Positions 61,769 through 64,000 of a stretch of DNA of 64,000 nt are shown here, one piece after another; position 1 is the first letter of the stretch, and each line of letters opens with the position of its first letter. Origin of the DNA: Myxococcus landrumus (GTDB taxonomy: Bacteria > Myxococcota > Myxococcia > Myxococcales > Myxococcaceae); NCBI RefSeq assembly GCF_017301635.1, contig NZ_CP071091.1, positions 7,432,501 to 7,496,500 on the forward strand, read 5' to 3'. Under the pieces are notes generated by a model. It was not told the DNA's origin. It did not search any database and was given only the letters and a program-made list of their open reading frames with translations. Position numbers and translations under genes: made by a program.

Positions 61769-63070
61769 TTAGTCTCCTGCCTTCACGATGAGTCGCCGCA
61801 ACGGCGTGTCCGGCGTTAGAAGTTCATCAGCAATCTTCGCAAGTTCCTCCACCAACGAGGCGCGGCAGGACTCAGTTGTCCGGCACCGCGCGACAGAGCG
61901 GTTGAGGCGTCGCACCACCTCTTTGTGATACAGCTCGGGGTGGGGCCCTTCGTGCCCACGGAGCCGTACCTTGTTTGCCACATCCTCAAGGGTCATGCCC
62001 GCCTTCCTGAAAATCCTCTCGCACTGAGGCGTCCAAGGACCTCCGGTCACATCGGAGATGGGGTTCTTGTTCGTACAGATGTGATGAACGGGCCCCACCT
62101 CGTCGCCAGGGAACCGCCCATCCGAGTACATCGCCAGGGCGGCAGCGGCTCCGGGCGATAGCGCCACGTTCAGCACGCCAGCCGCGGGCATCGCGATGGA
62201 TGTCACGCCGCCATTCATGGCCGCACCGAGCTGCAAGCCCGCCTCGGCCCGTGCCCGCACCGCAGCATGAGGGAAGCCAGGGAGCCTCGGCCCTTGGGCC
62301 GCCATCGCGCTCTTTCCTCCCAGGGCGGTCATGACGACCATCACGAGGACTCGCGCCCCGTTCGTCCCCAGCACCCTGCCGAATTGATGACCGATGTCCT
62401 GCAACTCGAGGATGCTCGTGGCCTTTTCCGCATCGTCCCACAGGCGCACGAAGCCTCGGCCCATCTCCCAGACTGGCACGATGCCCAGATAGGCCACCAT
62501 CGCCGCTGTCAGGGCGACCGCGATGGCCTTCGTGATGGGTTCAGGAAGGGCCATCGAGAGAAGCACGGCCAGCGCAGCCGACGTCACCAGGGCCTTGAGC
62601 GCCGTGGGGTTCAGCACCTTTCCGACCTCCGCCTCGACGCTCTCCCACACGGTGTCGAGCGCGAAGGACAGCGCCATCAACGTCCGGTCCTTGCGCGAGA
62701 ACGTCAGCCCAGTTCCGCCCACCAACGTCAAACACTCGTCGCCGTCGAGGCAGATTCGCGAGGACAGGGACTCCAGAGACGCCCCAGTCCCTGAATCCGC
62801 GAGTCCATTCGAGGAGGCGAGCAACGTCCTCGACCGCACCCAGCCCCGCTGGTCCGCCGCATCTGCCTCGCGGAAGGCCACATCCATCCTCAGATCGAGG
62901 ATGAGCCGGGTGAGCGCCGACTTGAACTCTTCCTCGCTCACCTCGACGGGCTCGACCTCCACCGACTCGTGGACCACCTGCCTGCCGCCTCCGACGTCAA
63001 TGTGAACGACGCGGGTCGTCGCACACCCTCCCGCGAAAAGCAATGACACGACAATCGCAACCCATTTCAC
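61769..63070 (-). CDS. Lipoprotein AHH nuclease toxin (MXAN_0050-type)
   Basis: 433 residues. A GTG at 63070 after a GGGGGG run gives a lipoprotein signal (AIVVSLLFAGGCATTR). Residues about 20-160 are the conserved myxobacterial lipoprotein part (TIGR02269-like by memory). Around 165-215 are hydrophobic segments (LAVLLSMALPEPITKAIAV, AAMVAYLGIVPVWEM). The C-terminal AHH domain shows HHICTNKNPISD near 328-339 and GHEGPHPELYH near 369-379. By family the HNH-type fold cleaves DNA or RNA in a recipient cell. Lipidation and kin-discrimination context suggest transfer between neighbouring cells through outer-membrane exchange or contact. Immunity genes follow immediately. Confidence 0.92.
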   Translation of the reverse strand: MKWVAIVVSLLFAGGCATTRVVHIDVGGGRQVVHESVEVEPVEVSEEEFKSALTRLILDLRMDVAFREADAADQRGWVRSRTLLASSNGLADSGTGASLESLSSRICLDGDECLTLVGGTGLTFSRKDRTLMALSFALDTVWESVEAEVGKVLNPTALKALVTSAALAVLLSMALPEPITKAIAVALTAAMVAYLGIVPVWEMGRGFVRLWDDAEKATSILELQDIGHQFGRVLGTNGARVLVMVVMTALGGKSAMAAQGPRLPGFPHAAVRARAEAGLQLGAAMNGGVTSIAMPAAGVLNVALSPGAAAALAMYSDGRFPGDEVGPVHHICTNKNPISDVTGGPWTPQCERIFRKAGMTLEDVANKVRLRGHEGPHPELYHKEVVRRLNRSVARCRTTESCRASLVEELAKIADELLTPDTPLRRLIVKAGD

Positions 63071-63375
63071 AGAACCCCCCCGAAGCATTGCAGCCCACAA
63101 TCCGAGACGGCGGGCATCCTTGCCACGGGGCGCTCCCGGCTTCAAGGCAGCCGTGTGGCTTGATTGTCTATGAGGAATGACAGGTGACCTGCTGAGTGCC
63201 AGTCCACATGCTGGCCGGACCTGTCAGGGCACTTTCATGGATATGAAGGTTTGAGGTCCAGCGCTGGTTGCACAAGTTGAAACATAAACCATCCATCTGG
63301 CTTCACCCTGTCGAGGGTTCGTGTCAGACCGACCCTTAGTGTGGAACATGTAGCAACCTGGAACTGGGGGAGCAC
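63071..63375. other. Divergent region, toxin operon / small exported protein
   Basis: 305 bases with starts facing away on both sides. It is comparatively AT-rich (63150-63370). It contains an imperfect dyad TGTCTAT-GAGG-AATGACA (63165-63182) and an 8-base inverted repeat, TGACAGGT (63178-63185) with ACCTGTCA (63219-63226). No standard promoter was convincing by eye. Confidence 0.5.
63165..63184. promoter_or_regulatory. Putative operator, half-conserved copy
   Basis: This 20-base stretch matches 63863-63882 at 16 of 20 positions, sharing TGTCTATG at one end and GACAGG at the other. It lies about 95 bases upstream of the toxin start and 190 upstream of the small exported gene. Confidence 0.45.
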
Positions 63376-63687
63376 ATGCGAAGAATCTCTGGAGGGGTGG
63401 CCGCCGTGGTGTGCACGTTCGCGCTGATGCAGGGGGGCTCCGTGGCGGCCGCGGACATCCGACAGGATGCGCAGGTGGAGACCATCACCTGCGAAGAGGA
63501 GGGCTCCTTCGAGCAGGCGCCGCTCCAGCGGGTGTCGCTGGATGCGGCCGGCTGCAGCGACGACGACTGGGCCGCCGTGAACGAGCACTGCCTGCGATAC
63601 CACCCGGGCTGCTACGTGCAGACCTGCTCGCGAATCGCGGAGGACAAGGTCGTCTACCAGTACGCCTGCATCGCGCCGCCGGGATGA
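63376..63687 (+). CDS. Small exported Cys-containing protein
   Basis: 103 residues. Signal peptide (VAAVVCTFALMQGGSVAAADI, cleavage near VAAA). The mature part has six Cys: ITCEEEG, AGCSDDD, EHCLRYHPGCYVQTCSRI and YACIAPPG, compatible with three disulphides. GGGGGAGC precedes the ATG. No family is recognised; small disulphide-rich exported proteins near polymorphic-toxin loci may be unrelated cargo. It is divergent from the toxin. Confidence 0.88.
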   Translation: MRRISGGVAAVVCTFALMQGGSVAAADIRQDAQVETITCEEEGSFEQAPLQRVSLDAAGCSDDDWAAVNEHCLRYHPGCYVQTCSRIAEDKVVYQYACIAPPG

Positions 63688-63862
63688 GCGGTGGGCGCTG
63701 ATGGGATGTGAACGGCTGGGGGCCATTCAAGTGGCCCCCGGTCGTCGGGCGGCGCGTGGGGCTTGTGTGCCCCACCCTCCGGTGGCCTGGGCGGGGTGTC
63801 AGCCACCGGTCGCCCGCCCGCCCTCCATGCGGGGTGCCGGAAAGAACCCGTGCGCCGTGGCG

Positions 63863-63880
63863 TGTCTATGGGTATAGACA
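63863..63880. promoter_or_regulatory. Perfect 18-base dyad at start of regulator gene
   Basis: TGTCTAT-GGGT-ATAGACA has perfect 7-base arms and a 4-base centre. TATAGA within it could be a -10 element, placing the transcription start almost at the ATGs of the following gene. A helix-turn-helix product encoded right after it makes autoregulation likely. Confidence 0.75.
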
Positions 63881-63888
63881 GGCCCCTC

Positions 63889-64000
63889 ATGTGTCCCATG
63901 GTGAAGACCGAAGACCTGATTGACGCTCAGGGGGTGGCGGGGCTGCTGCAGTTGAGCCACGCCAACAGTGTCAGCACCTACCTGCGCCGCTATCCGGACA
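63889..64000 (+). CDS. Start of a small helix-turn-helix protein, right edge
   Basis: Only the first 37 residues are visible (MCPMVKTEDLIDAQGVAGLL then QLSHANSVSTYLRRYPD). The pattern matches excisionase/MerR-type winged helix DNA-binding proteins, which read 'xxVAxLLxxSxxTVxxxxxxYPxxP'. Candidate starts are ATGs at 63868, 63889 and 63898 in the same frame; 63889 is used. It follows a perfect dyad that may be its own operator. Function and length cannot be judged. Confidence 0.75.
   Translation, partial: MCPMVKTEDLIDAQGVAGLLQLSHANSVSTYLRRYPD

Noticed and set aside
63178-63226. 8-base inverted repeat TGACAGGT...ACCTGTCA as an independent operator
   Set aside because: The 33-base spacer is too long for a simple operator and the left arm overlaps the better-supported dyad; kept only as a note.

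Overview
The window is GC-rich (strong G/C bias at third codon positions, with long shadow frames opposite most genes) and reads as the chromosome of a fruiting myxobacterium, most likely of the Myxococcus/Corallococcus/Pyxidicoccus group. Evidence: MYXO-CTERM-like tails on two exported proteins (6673-9252, 53317-54441), PDAG/PDSG-repeat linkers on lipoproteins, many lipoproteins, a Ser/Thr kinase-ATPase-histidine kinase fusion, a bacterial GRAS-domain protein, a DUF1552/DUF1592 pair, and a lipoprotein AHH nuclease with Imm11-type immunity genes like the MXAN_0050/MXAN_0049 system of M. xanthus. No rRNA, tRNA, CRISPR array, insertion sequence or prophage was seen.

Layout. 1-9252: end of a histidine kinase, a membrane protein, a beta-lactamase-fold/TPR protein, a beta-propeller cytochrome and an exported GH15 glucoamylase. 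9423-15228: a lipoprotein hydrolase, a very basic small protein, and an outer-membrane receptor with a lipoprotein partner. 15523-24772: a GRAS-family methyltransferase-fold protein, CinA-C, a STAS-like protein, the giant kinase and a double left-handed beta-helix transferase. 25025-27347: MATE transporter, VOC protein and a Cys-rich lipoprotein. 27418-31159: a translationally coupled ABC importer (binding protein, fused permease, ATPase). 31245-34143: a diheme cytochrome with a parallel beta-helix lipoprotein. 34836-37867: FKBP lipoprotein, dienelactone-hydrolase-like lipoprotein and two CAP proteins. 37966-40994: the DUF1552/DUF1592 pair. 41298-45147: an R3H ATPase and an M3 peptidase. 45371-48173: an orphan CheR-like methyltransferase and a three-gene envelope cluster with a PLA2-like lipoprotein.

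49345-51328 is a tightly coupled three-gene cassette: a secreted 11-Cys protein, a membrane-anchored protein and an HTTM-like polytopic protein. 51345-59093 holds an acetyltransferase, an HD hydrolase, an XRE regulator, a trypsin-like protease, a degenerate GyrB-like ATPase-region protein, DUF1361, a small basic protein, a zinc-ribbon protein and a HAD 5'-nucleotidase. 59285-64000 holds small proteins, the toxin/double-immunity operon, a small exported Cys protein and the start of a small DNA-binding regulator whose start region carries a perfect dyad. A related imperfect dyad lies upstream of the toxin.

The strongest candidates for new biology are the double-immunity toxin locus and its putative shared operator, the 49345-51328 cassette, the GRAS-domain protein, and the catalytically decayed GyrB paralogue. 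All functional names rest on motifs read by eye; no database search was run.
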